This document shows positions 16,494 to 24,949 of a stretch of 32,923 nucleotides of DNA, in pieces. The notes beneath the pieces were generated by a model that saw only the letters and a program-made list of their open reading frames with translations, ran no database searches and was not told the origin of the DNA. Positions within the stretch are counted from its first letter, which is position 1. Every line of letters starts with the position of its first letter. Both the position numbers and the translations under genes were made by a program. The DNA is from Prevotella sp. (GTDB taxonomy: Bacteria > Bacteroidota > Bacteroidia > Bacteroidales > Bacteroidaceae), in the NCBI GenBank assembly GCA_017430675.1, contig JAFRMM010000197.1:1-32923 (forward strand). Reading direction: 5' to 3'.

Positions 16494-19400
16494 ATGAATC
16501 GAAAATTTAGAAAGACAGCGCTGCTGATGAGTGCCATGGCTCTCTTGGGACTCGGCTACTCATCAAACGCCTATGCCGCTGGTGACGTGCAGAACGTGCA
16601 GCAGGCAACGAAGAAGATTACAGGTACTGTAATCGATGCTCAGGGCCCCGTCATCGGTGCCAGCGTAGTGGAAAAAGGTACCACGAACGGTACCGTTACC
16701 GACTTTGACGGTAACTTCTCTCTCTCAGTGAATCCGGGTGCAACGATCGTCGTGTCGTTCATCGGTTACGAGACTCAGGAAATCAGAGTCGGCAATCAGG
16801 ACAACTTCAACATCACGATGAAGGACGACAATGCCGTCCTGGAGGAAGTGGTGGTCGTAGGTTACGGTACCCAGAAGAAGAAACTGGTGACTGGTGCTAC
16901 TGTTCAGGTGAAGGGTGAGGACATCGCCAAACTGAACACGACCAACGCCCTGACCGCCATGCAGAGTTCTACCCCCGGTGTGAACATCACACAGAGTTCA
17001 GCCCAGCCTGGACAGGGCTTCAAGGTGAACATCCGTGGTATGGGTACCATCGGTGAGAGTTCTCCTCTGCTGATCATCGACGGTATCAATGCCGGTACGG
17101 CTGATAACGGTCTGAATGGTCTGAACCCGAACGATATCGAGAGCATCGACGTGCTGAAGGACGCTGCTTCCGCAGCCATCTACGGTGCCCGTGCTGCTAA
17201 CGGTGTGATCCTCGTGACCACCAAGCAGGGTAAGGCTGGTAAACTGCAGGTGCAGTATGACGGTTTTGTGGGCTGGTCAAATGCCTACAAGGTGCCCGCC
17301 ATGGTGAACGCCCAGCAGTACATGCAGATTATCAACGAGACCAACTTCAATACTTACGGAACGGCTACCAACTGGTCAAGCCTCGTTCCGCAGTCTATCC
17401 TCGACAAGGTGAACCAGGGCTGGGATGGTACCGACTGGTTCAAGGAGTATGAGAACAAGAACGCCCTGCAGTTCAGCCACGCTGTGACGCTGACTGGCGG
17501 TACCGACCGTTCTAAGTTCTCCATGTCACTCAACTACAGTTCTAACGAGGGTATCATGGGTGGCGACAACGCCTCTTCTTACCAGCGCTATGGTGGCCGT
17601 ATCAACTCTGAGCACGTGGTGCTGAAGGGTAAGGACCTGCTGGGTGAGGAGCACGAACTGCTGACCATCGGTGAGAACGTATCTTACTGGTATCACAAGA
17701 GCCACACCCTCGCTGAGAGCAACGGTTACTGGAATGTGATGCAGGCTGCCTACATCGCTTCTCCGCTCGTGGAGCCTTACGATGCCAATGGCAATCTGAC
17801 CAGTTATGCCAACAACCATCTTGGCTATAGCGATATGATTTACGGCAACCCCTTGAACCACTTCCTCAATGGTGGTTTTGGTTCACTGAACAAGAGCCGT
17901 GACTTCGGTGTAGGTGCTACCTTCTACTGGATTGTTGAGCCGATCAAGAACCTGAAGTATCGCGGACAGTTCAATACAGGCTACAGCGCCAGCAACTATC
18001 GTCAGGCTGGTCTGCCTTACTCTTCAAGTTCAACCTCTGCCAGCAACTCTTATACGCTGAGCATGAGCCAGAGCCAGAGCAGCAGTTTCACGATCGAGAA
18101 TACATTGTCGTATATCCTGCCGAAACTCGGTAAGCACACGATTGATGTCCTTGTTGGTCAGTCTATCGAGCGCTCTGACTGGAGCACAGGTATGAACATG
18201 AGTTTTGAGGTTACTGAAGATAATCTGAATACGATGGTTCTCAAGGGTTGGGACTACAACATTCCCGCAAATTACGAGACCCAGTACCTGAATGGTCATG
18301 GCGGTTATGATAATCCACAGCAGGGTAGCATTGCTTCGTTCTTCGGACGTGCTAACTGGAACTACGACGAGAAGTACATGGCAACGGCTATCATCCGTGC
18401 CGACGGTTCTTCCAACTTCGCACGCGGCAAGCGCTGGGGTTACTTCCCCTCAGTATCCGCTGGTTGGGTCATCACCAACGAGAACTTCATGGAGAGCACC
18501 AAGAGTTGGCTCGACTTCTTGAAGATCCGCGCATCTTGGGGTCAGAACGGTAACTGTAACATCTCCAACTTCAACTATGTGTCGAACATCGCTTTCTCTC
18601 CGACGGACTATGCCGACTTTGGTTACAAGTTCTCAAGCGATATGTACAACACGGTGAACCGTAACGTCTATCAGACTGGTGCTTACGCTTCTAACGCACC
18701 TAACCCCGACGTAACATGGGAGACTTCTGAGCAGTTGAATATCGGTCTCGATGCACGTCTTATCAGCGGTAAACTCGGCATCAACTTCGACTGGTATATC
18801 AAGAAGACGAAGGACTGGCTCGTACAGGCTCCTATCAACCAGGTGCTTGGTTATGAGGTTCCTGCATACGTGAATGCTGGTGACGTGAAGAACACTGGTA
18901 TCGAGGTTGCCCTCTCTTGGCGCGACAAGATCGGCAGCGATTTCAACTATCATGCCAACGTGAACGTGGCTACCAACAAGAACGAGGTAACCCGTCTGGA
19001 CAACAATGCAGGTTATATCAATGGACAGGATAAGGCTATCTTCGAGAACTCTTCATGGGTATCTCGCGTAGAGGTAGGTCACCCCATCGGTTACTTCAAC
19101 GGTATGTCTTACAGTGGCATCTGGCAGAACCAGGCTCAGATTGACGCAGCCATTGCCAGTGGCAAGGCCGTCCTCGCTGGTGCACAGCCCGGTGACTGCA
19201 TCTGGGACGACTGGAACGGTGACGGTCAGATTTCTCTGTCTGAGGACCGTCATGAGATCGGTAACCCGCATCCCGATGTGACCCTTGGTGTCAGCCTCGG
19301 CTTCGAGTGGAAGGGTCTTGATTTCGGCCTGACTGGTTCAGGCGCATTCGGACAGCAGGTGATGCAGTGCTACCGTACCGCTTTGCTGGCAAGTCCTTAC

Positions 19401-19766
19401 GGCAACTATACCGTATCTGACTTCGACCGTTGGCACGGTGAGGGCACGAACAATAAGTATCCTCGTCTGGCCGTTGGCTCTATCAATGAGCAGTGGGTAT
19501 CTACCCGCTACATGCAGAATGCTGACTACTTCAAGATTCAGAACATCACACTGGGTTATGACGTTGCCCAACTGTGGAAGGGTTCTCCGTTCAGCCAGTT
19601 CCGCCTCTATGTACAGGCTCAGAACCTCTATACCTTCACTGGTTACACAGGTGTTGATCCTGAAATCGGTTCATCCGGCGGTAAGGACTCTTGGGCTCGT
19701 GGTATTGACGTAGGTCTTTATCCGACAGCACGTACCTTCATTGTGGGTGCAAGCATTAAGTTCTAA
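16494..19766 (+). CDS. SusC/RagA-family TonB-dependent outer-membrane transporter (set A)
   Basis: A 1090-aa glycan importer that forms a lidded complex with the SusD partner and is energised by TonB. It has a signal peptide (1-29, ending AYAA), a CarboxypepD_reg-like domain (about 41-110, ITGTVIDAQGPVIGASV, VTDFDGNFSLSV), the SusC linker LEEVVVVGYGTQKK (117-130), a plug domain (to about 240, with IDGINAG, IESIDVLKDAASAAIYGARA, NGVILVTTK), and a beta-barrel ending GASIKF with terminal Phe. Length is normal for SusC. It is followed at 27 nt by susD. A 127-bp stretch (16789-16915) is identical to the susC B gene. Substrate is not readable; the nearby GH30 remnant suggests xylan. Confidence 0.95.
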   Translation: MNRKFRKTALLMSAMALLGLGYSSNAYAAGDVQNVQQATKKITGTVIDAQGPVIGASVVEKGTTNGTVTDFDGNFSLSVNPGATIVVSFIGYETQEIRVGNQDNFNITMKDDNAVLEEVVVVGYGTQKKKLVTGATVQVKGEDIAKLNTTNALTAMQSSTPGVNITQSSAQPGQGFKVNIRGMGTIGESSPLLIIDGINAGTADNGLNGLNPNDIESIDVLKDAASAAIYGARAANGVILVTTKQGKAGKLQVQYDGFVGWSNAYKVPAMVNAQQYMQIINETNFNTYGTATNWSSLVPQSILDKVNQGWDGTDWFKEYENKNALQFSHAVTLTGGTDRSKFSMSLNYSSNEGIMGGDNASSYQRYGGRINSEHVVLKGKDLLGEEHELLTIGENVSYWYHKSHTLAESNGYWNVMQAAYIASPLVEPYDANGNLTSYANNHLGYSDMIYGNPLNHFLNGGFGSLNKSRDFGVGATFYWIVEPIKNLKYRGQFNTGYSASNYRQAGLPYSSSSTSASNSYTLSMSQSQSSSFTIENTLSYILPKLGKHTIDVLVGQSIERSDWSTGMNMSFEVTEDNLNTMVLKGWDYNIPANYETQYLNGHGGYDNPQQGSIASFFGRANWNYDEKYMATAIIRADGSSNFARGKRWGYFPSVSAGWVITNENFMESTKSWLDFLKIRASWGQNGNCNISNFNYVSNIAFSPTDYADFGYKFSSDMYNTVNRNVYQTGAYASNAPNPDVTWETSEQLNIGLDARLISGKLGINFDWYIKKTKDWLVQAPINQVLGYEVPAYVNAGDVKNTGIEVALSWRDKIGSDFNYHANVNVATNKNEVTRLDNNAGYINGQDKAIFENSSWVSRVEVGHPIGYFNGMSYSGIWQNQAQIDAAIASGKAVLAGAQPGDCIWDDWNGDGQISLSEDRHEIGNPHPDVTLGVSLGFEWKGLDFGLTGSGAFGQQVMQCYRTALLASPYGNYTVSDFDRWHGEGTNNKYPRLAVGSINEQWVSTRYMQNADYFKIQNITLGYDVAQLWKGSPFSQFRLYVQAQNLYTFTGYTGVDPEIGSSGGKDSWARGIDVGLYPTARTFIVGASIKF

Positions 19767-19793
19767 TATAATATAAATAAGGTATATAAGAAT

Positions 19794-21647
19794 ATGAAAA
19801 AGATATATTTAATGGCAATCGCGGTCCTCTTCGCAGTCGGACTGACCTCTTGCGAGGACTTCCTCGATAGCACGAATTATACAGGAGCAACAAGTGAAAA
19901 CTATCCTGCTACGGCCAGTGACCTGACCAAGCAGTTGGCTGCCCTGTATGGTGTGATGAACCAGATGAGCACCTCTCCGCTGGAGACCCCCTGGTTCGTG
20001 AACTACATTATGTCTGACGATGCCAATGGCGCCGGTGGTACTGGTGACGTGGAGTCACATGCAGTAGGCCACCTGATGACCAATAAGGAAACGCTTTATG
20101 ATAATGCATGGAAGAATGTCTATTTAGGTATTTCCCGTGCCAGTTCTGTGATTTATGGTGTCGATGCCTTCGACTGGACAGGTCAGGAATCAACCCGTAA
20201 CCAACTTCTCGGTGAGGCTTACTTCATGCGCGGTCTGTTCTACCTCTGGGGCGTACAGTTCTGGGGTGACATTCCCGCCTATTGGGCTGTTGCTGCTCCC
20301 GATCCCTGTCCGCAGTTGAGTGCTGAGGATGAGATCATGCCGCACATCCTGGCTGACTTCACCAGTGCTGCCAACCTGATGAGTCACGGTGCTACCACCC
20401 GTGGCGACGGTCATGCCACCAAGGGTGCCGCTGAAGGTATGCTGGCTCGTGCCTATATGTTCTATGAGGGCTTCTATAAGAAGGCTGGCGAACTGGCTGG
20501 TGCCAATCTCGCCGACGTGTCTTTCGAAGGTTTTGATCAGGAGGGTGCTGGCACTTCTCTGAGCAAGGCTCAGGTGGTTAGTTTCCTTGAGGATGCTATC
20601 AACAACGGAGGCTACAGCCTCGTTGAGGACTTCCGTCTGCTCTGGCAATATACCAACGAACTGACCATTCAGGACTATGCTTACGTGGCTGATCTGAAGG
20701 CTGCTGGTAAGGTATGGGCTGGCAACGGTAACAGTGAGGAGATGTTCCAGATTCAGTATATGAACTCCAACTCTTGGAACGGTACCATCGGTATGGGATT
20801 CTGTAACCAGGTGGAACTCTACACCGGTCTCCGTTGCGATGCTGACGAGAACAGTCACTCCAATGGTGGTCCCGAGACCTTCCCCTTCGGACAGGGCTGG
20901 GGTCAGGGTACTATCAATGCCAACCTCTGGGACGAGTGGCCCGACAGTGACCCGCGTAAGGCTGCTACCATCCTCGATACTTCCAGCGAACTGCAGGCCT
21001 ACTACTACACGACCTCTTGCTCTGAGGATGCCGGTTACTATAACAAGAAGTGGATTGTTGTGACAACAACAGAATCCAGCGACACGGGTGGTGACTATTA
21101 TTCATGGTGGGGCGTATGGCGCATGAAGAACACTGATACACCTGCTCCTAACGGTAACTCCTTCCAGGGCGACCACTTCTCTGACATCGTACTGCTCCGT
21201 CTGGCTGACGTGATGCTGATGCACTCTGAGTTGACAGGTACCAATACTTATATGAATCAGGTTCGTGCCCGTGTCGGTCTGCCTGGTGTAGATTATTCTT
21301 GGCAGAACATCCAGAATGAGCGCCGCTTCGAACTCGCTGGTGAGGGTCTCCGCTTCAACGACCTGCGCCGCTGGTCTGGTAAGGACGGTGGTGCTGGCTG
21401 CTTGGCAGCAACTGCCCTGCAGAAGCAGGAAGGTACTCGTGTGAACTACTGCGGTACCTGGACGACAATGTCTCACGGTAAGGGTGTTGGTGGCAGCAGT
21501 TGGGCACAGCGCTATGCTGATACCGACGGTTTCCTGCCGAAGCCTCCCTCACAGATCGCTATCGTCAACGATCCTGCCATCCTGAGCCAGAACAAGGGTT
21601 GGTACGACGGAACAGGCTGGAGTATGTCTGGTACACCAATCTATTAA
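19794..21647 (+). CDS. SusD/RagB-family glycan-binding lipoprotein (set A)
   Basis: A 617-aa outer-surface lipoprotein (signal MKKIYLMAIAVLFAVGLTSC, Cys20) that caps the SusC barrel and binds substrate. SusD features are the N-terminal EDFLDS segment, TPR-like helices (NQLLGEAYFMRGLFYLWGVQ; GHATKGAAEGMLARAYMFYE) and the C-terminal signature VLLRLADVMLMHSEL, RARVGLPG, ERRFELAGEGLRFNDLRRW. Trp/Tyr-rich loops are frequent, as expected for sugar stacking. It aligns throughout with the set B SusD, including the ends SGTPIY and SGTPVY. Confidence 0.95.
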   Translation: MKKIYLMAIAVLFAVGLTSCEDFLDSTNYTGATSENYPATASDLTKQLAALYGVMNQMSTSPLETPWFVNYIMSDDANGAGGTGDVESHAVGHLMTNKETLYDNAWKNVYLGISRASSVIYGVDAFDWTGQESTRNQLLGEAYFMRGLFYLWGVQFWGDIPAYWAVAAPDPCPQLSAEDEIMPHILADFTSAANLMSHGATTRGDGHATKGAAEGMLARAYMFYEGFYKKAGELAGANLADVSFEGFDQEGAGTSLSKAQVVSFLEDAINNGGYSLVEDFRLLWQYTNELTIQDYAYVADLKAAGKVWAGNGNSEEMFQIQYMNSNSWNGTIGMGFCNQVELYTGLRCDADENSHSNGGPETFPFGQGWGQGTINANLWDEWPDSDPRKAATILDTSSELQAYYYTTSCSEDAGYYNKKWIVVTTTESSDTGGDYYSWWGVWRMKNTDTPAPNGNSFQGDHFSDIVLLRLADVMLMHSELTGTNTYMNQVRARVGLPGVDYSWQNIQNERRFELAGEGLRFNDLRRWSGKDGGAGCLAATALQKQEGTRVNYCGTWTTMSHGKGVGGSSWAQRYADTDGFLPKPPSQIAIVNDPAILSQNKGWYDGTGWSMSGTPIY

Positions 21648-21683
21648 TTAAGAGTTAATAATTAAGAATTAAGAAATTGCAAT

Positions 21684-23177
21684 ATGAAAAAATCAATATT
21701 ATTGTTCGCAGTAGCGCTGGGCATGCTCACGGCCTGTAATCCTATCAAGGAAGACGGCAGCATGGACATCGACAACTTTACTGCCGCCAACCTGCTCGAC
21801 GGTGCTACGTTCTCGCAGTATGCTGACGAGGCCTGCACAGAGGCCAAGGCCGACGGTAACTGGATCAAGTACAGTGTGCCTAAGGCATCGAGTGTGTATA
21901 TCTACTACCTGAAGCCCGACGGCAGTGAGTTCAAACTGGCCAGTGGCGCTTCAGCAGGTGTGTTCAACTTCGTGCCTGCACGTGGTTCTGATCCTAATCA
22001 GACTGTATATTTCAAGTTCGTTAATGCTGACCTCCAGGAGGTTGTTGCCTCTCAAGACTTTACTGTCGAGGTGGCTGGTGAGTTGAATCCTGAGATCCGG
22101 CTGCTCGCTTCTAACGACTACGGCTCAAAGACCTGGAAGTGGGATCCCACAGCTCCTGATGGTGTTGTTTGGGGTAACATGGGTTACTGTGGCGGTAATG
22201 GTGCCGAGGTAGCCACCACAGGTAGTGCCAAATGGTGGGGCGTTGTTGCTGAGTCTGAGACTGAGGCAGGTTCTGGTAACGGCTTCCTGCAGCAGTTACA
22301 GCACACTCACGATGGTGCTTATCATGGTGATGGCGATGTTGATAACTCTTACATGGTGTTCACTGAGGATGGTATCGCTACTACTTATGATGCTAGTGGT
22401 GCTGAGATCCGCAAGGATGCTTATGCTGTTCAGGGTTACAATCCCGCTGGTGAGTGGAAGGTTGGTGACCTGGTTACCACTGCTATCCTCTGGCCGTACG
22501 AGATCAACTCTGGCGGTAATGTTCCTGGAACCTATGAGATTCTTTATCTGACTTCAGATAAGATGACGCTCTGCTATCCTGACGGTGGCGACTATGCAGG
22601 TCTTGGTAACTGGGGTGAGGCTACATTCTGGAACTTCCGCAGTCTGAGCGATATCAAGGGTATGGCCTATGGCTATGACAACGGTAAGGACTGGACTTGG
22701 AATACTGAGGCTCTCGACGGTGTTGTCTGGGGTAACATGGGTTACTGCGGTGGTGCAGGTGCCGATGCTGTTGCTTCAGGTAAATGGTGGGGTGTCACCA
22801 GTGAGGCTGAGTTCATGGGTCAGTTGAACCACACCAACGATGGTCAGGCTCATGGTGACGAGAGCATGGATGCTTACTTCACACTGACTCCTGACGGTGT
22901 TATTACCCGTCATGCAGGTGATGGCTCTGTCATCAACAGCGGTGTATTCGATATCGACGAGACTGTAGCTAACGACTGGAAGGTTGCTAACCTGAACACA
23001 ACTGCTGGGACTATCCTGTTCCCGTATGAGATCAACTCAGGTGGTAACATGCCTACAACCTTCGAGATGCTCTACCTGACTGGTAGCACAATGACGCTCT
23101 GCTATCCCGACGGTGGCGACTTCGGTGGCCTCGGTAACTGGGGTGAGGCAACATTCTGGCAGTTCAAGGCTAAGTAA
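21684..23177 (+). CDS. Surface glycan-binding lipoprotein with duplicated module (set A)
   Basis: A 497-aa lipoprotein (Cys18) in the position of SusE/SusF-type binding proteins. An N-terminal Ig/SusE-like part (about 25-132) is followed by two copies of a module of about 165 residues (about 148-318 and 335-497). Each has WGNMGYCGG, WWGV, QL-HT-DG--HGD, PYEINSGGN-P, MTLCYPDGG and GLGNWGEATFW. The second module lacks eight residues in the ETEAGSGNGF loop. The conserved Trp/Tyr and Asp/Gly residues suit carbohydrate binding, but I cannot name the domain. The closest relative in the window is the set B protein, which has the same duplication. It is followed by a hairpin terminator. Confidence 0.82.
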   Translation: MKKSILLFAVALGMLTACNPIKEDGSMDIDNFTAANLLDGATFSQYADEACTEAKADGNWIKYSVPKASSVYIYYLKPDGSEFKLASGASAGVFNFVPARGSDPNQTVYFKFVNADLQEVVASQDFTVEVAGELNPEIRLLASNDYGSKTWKWDPTAPDGVVWGNMGYCGGNGAEVATTGSAKWWGVVAESETEAGSGNGFLQQLQHTHDGAYHGDGDVDNSYMVFTEDGIATTYDASGAEIRKDAYAVQGYNPAGEWKVGDLVTTAILWPYEINSGGNVPGTYEILYLTSDKMTLCYPDGGDYAGLGNWGEATFWNFRSLSDIKGMAYGYDNGKDWTWNTEALDGVVWGNMGYCGGAGADAVASGKWWGVTSEAEFMGQLNHTNDGQAHGDESMDAYFTLTPDGVITRHAGDGSVINSGVFDIDETVANDWKVANLNTTAGTILFPYEINSGGNMPTTFEMLYLTGSTMTLCYPDGGDFGGLGNWGEATFWQFKAK

Positions 23178-23198
23178 TTATTGCCCAATATCTTTCAT

Positions 23199-23235
23199 AA
23201 TCCGCTCCGCATCCTTGCGGGGCGGATTCTTTTAT
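23199..23235 (+). terminator. Terminator of set A, copy 1 of a shared hairpin
   Basis: A 13-bp stem (23199-23211 with 23216-23228, one T-G wobble) with loop tcct and T-rich tail cttttat. Sequence and flanks match the hairpins at 24877, 25512 and 26485. Confidence 0.85.
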
Positions 23236-23241
23236 ACTGTG

Positions 23242-23618
23242 ATTTTTTTGAAAAATAGGGTGTCAGGGTGTACAAATGCCGATAAACACAGGTGATGGCA
23301 CCCTCTTTTGTAGGGTGCGAGGGTGTACAGAGGGTGTACAGATATTCATGTAACTCAATTCTCACGAGAATTTGATCGTCCAGAGGCTCCTGACGATGCT
23401 AGGGTACTGCCTTTTGCCCCAATTCTCTCGAGAATTGGGGCAAAAGGCAATGCTTTTCAAGCGCAGGGCATTGATTGGCAAGTCTAAGGTAATCTCTAAT
23501 TTACCTCCCACAGCCTGTACACCCTCTGTACACCCTGACACCCTACAAAAGAGGGTGCAAAGTCCCTGTACATAGGCATTTGTACACCCTGACACCCTAT
23601 TATTCTAAAAATTCCAGT
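23242..23618. repeat. Large nested inverted-repeat element
   Basis: The 447-nt gap between the set A terminator and the ATPase gene is filled by a nested palindrome. The outer arms 23255-23280 and 23575-23600 are a perfect 26-bp inverted repeat, extendable outward with three mismatches to about 23242 and 23613. The inner arms 23298-23341 and 23515-23558 match at 42 of 44 positions. At the centre is a 19-bp perfect hairpin (23409-23427 with 23430-23448), and between them lie smaller hairpins at 23357-23372 and 23375-23397. The arms are built from the unit TGTACACCCTGACACCCT. As RNA from either strand it would form a very long stem. No coding capacity is credible. It may be a non-autonomous mobile element, a structured RNA, or a recombination site. 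Confidence 0.85.
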
Positions 23619-23624
23619 TTGTTA

Positions 23625-24746
23625 TTAACTTTCTTTCTCCGACAACAGATAGTCTGCCAGATAAGGCACGGCAAACACCAGTTCCCCTCTTCTCGGAGTT
23701 TCGATAACACCTGCCTCAAGCAGACGTTTCCGATAAGGTTGGATAGACGGACCTTTCTTCCCCAGTGCTGCCTGAAGTTTGGCAGTAGTCACTATATCCC
23801 CACAACTTGCCATCCCTCTCAAGAAAATCTTGTCATTGTCTGATAAAGGAGTCAAGATCGGTTTGAACACGTTATCGTCCATATCACTCATGGCCGCCTT
23901 CTCCGCTTTGTCCATCACTGCGTTGGTCACAGCCTTGCCTTGTGGCGTATATTGAATAATGTAGTAACCTATCAACTGCATGAGGTATGGGAAACCGCGG
24001 GTCGCCAGTGCAGCACGTTCAAGAATCTCATCCGAGACTAATAATCCTGTCGTCCTGAATGCACGCTCATAGTAGGCCCTGATCAGATTTGTCGAGATCG
24101 GTCCCAGTTCCACCTTAGTGGCTCGGTTCAGGAAAGTGAGGACATTGTCATTCAGTACACCTGACACGGCATGTGGCAATCCAGCCATTGCTATCGCAAT
24201 ATTCTTCTGGTCACCCACTAACTCCTGATAGGCTGCTGCCACTTCACGCATGGCAGCAGATGTGCGTACCTCGTCAATCAGGATTAGCGCACCTTTATCC
24301 TTCTCTGCAAGTTTATCGCACAACAGCGACATTTTCGAGCGGAAACCATACTGCCGCTCTGCTGCCTCTGAGAAACTAAGACCGAATGAGAATCCCAAAA
24401 CCCCAGCACTCACGCCCGTCAGTTTCCTTCTGTCGTCGTTGAAGAATTTCGAGCCATTCAGTTGAAACTGCTCAATGATGGCTTGCGCCATTCCTTCATG
24501 AGCCGTAACACGGGCCACTACATAACCTGCTTTCTGGGCACGATCGCTCAGTTCAAGTAACAAGGCGGTCTTACCCATACCGCGTTGCCCCAAGAACAAT
24601 GTACAGCGATTACGCGATCCTACTGGTTCCCGCAGACCCTCCATAAAATGATCTATTACGCCATCACGACCGATATATTGCTCAGGGCGATTTCCGAACG
24701 TCGGCTGAAACAAAGTCTGGCCTACTTCTGAATTATTCCTCTTCAT
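23625..24746 (-). CDS. AAA/STAND-like ATPase with C-terminal winged-helix-like part
   Basis: A 373-aa P-loop ATPase of the AAA_16/ORC-like kind. Walker A is GQRGMGKT (53-60), Walker B LILIDEV (154-160), a sensor-1-like segment AIAMAGLPHAV (184-194), an arginine-rich lid region (205-235), and a C-terminal helix-turn-helix-like part (about 295-373, VTTAKLQAALGKKGPSIQPYRKRLLEAGVIETP). Such proteins are often orphan ATPases in mobile or defence-related islands. The function here is unknown and no effector domain is present. ATG 24746 is preceded by a tandem-repeat leader and a promoter inside an inverted repeat. The stop is only about 25 nt from the nested palindrome's outer arm. Confidence 0.78.
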   Translation of the reverse strand: MKRNNSEVGQTLFQPTFGNRPEQYIGRDGVIDHFMEGLREPVGSRNRCTLFLGQRGMGKTALLLELSDRAQKAGYVVARVTAHEGMAQAIIEQFQLNGSKFFNDDRRKLTGVSAGVLGFSFGLSFSEAAERQYGFRSKMSLLCDKLAEKDKGALILIDEVRTSAAMREVAAAYQELVGDQKNIAIAMAGLPHAVSGVLNDNVLTFLNRATKVELGPISTNLIRAYYERAFRTTGLLVSDEILERAALATRGFPYLMQLIGYYIIQYTPQGKAVTNAVMDKAEKAAMSDMDDNVFKPILTPLSDNDKIFLRGMASCGDIVTTAKLQAALGKKGPSIQPYRKRLLEAGVIETPRRGELVFAVPYLADYLLSEKES

Positions 24747-24750
24747 TTTT

Positions 24751-24810
24751 ATTCTCTTTTATTCTTCTTTATTCTCTTTTATCCTTCTTTATTCTCTTTT
24801 ATTCTTCTTT
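24751..24810 (-). repeat. Three 20-bp tandem repeats in the ATPase leader
   Basis: Three head-to-tail copies of ATTCTCTTTTATTCTTCTTT on + (24751-24770, 24771-24790 with one T-to-C change, 24791-24810). On the transcribed strand they are purine-rich (AAAGAAGAAT AAAAGAGAAT) and fill the space between the predicted transcription start (about 24810) and ATG 24746. Copy-number change would alter leader length and ribosome access. Confidence 0.85.
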
Positions 24811-24839
24811 TGTTTGCAAAGATACAAACAAAAGAAGAA
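24802..24839 (-). promoter_or_regulatory. ATPase promoter enclosed by a perfect 15-bp inverted repeat
   Basis: The -7 element (TATCTTTG on the minus strand, 24817-24824) is exactly the 8-nt spacer between TTCTTCTTTTGTTTG (24802-24816) and its perfect inverted copy (24825-24839). This looks like an operator straddling the promoter, or an invertible or structured start site. The left arm overlaps the last 20-bp tandem repeat. Confidence 0.75.
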
Positions 24840-24876
24840 ACCACCAAATAAATGCCAGACAATTTTCATGGATACA

Positions 24877-24912
24877 AAAAATCCGCCCCGCATGGATGCG
24901 GAGCGGATTTTT
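24877..24912 (-). terminator. Shared hairpin, copy 2, behind the GH30 remnant
   Basis: A 17-bp stem (24877-24893 with 24896-24912, one mismatch) with A/T tracts on both sides, so it can terminate in both directions. On the minus strand it follows the GH30 remnant, in the same sense as the other copies relative to their genes. Confidence 0.8.
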
Positions 24913-24915
24913 GTT

Positions 24916-24933
24916 TGTACACCCTGACACCCT
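24916..24933. repeat. Solo copy of the 18-bp TGTACACCCTGACACCCT unit
   Basis: Identical to the unit at 23527-23544 and 23581-23598 and, inverted, at 23257-23274. Here it stands alone between a hairpin and the GH30 remnant. Confidence 0.8.
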
Positions 24934-24949
24934 CAGATATGATATTCTG

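Noticed and set aside
16904..17179. Antisense open frames within the susC genes (91 aa here, and a 337-aa frame at 30114-31127)
   Set aside because: They are mirror frames of strongly codon-biased susC sequence, with no domain, promoter or conservation signal.
23362..23595. Open frames on both strands inside the palindromic element (67 and 77 aa)
   Set aside because: They arise from the repeat arms, have no recognisable domain, low-complexity Cys/Thr/Pro content and no promoter.
24751..24810. CRISPR array
   Set aside because: The repeats are directly adjacent with no spacers; this is a tandem repeat. No cas genes are present.
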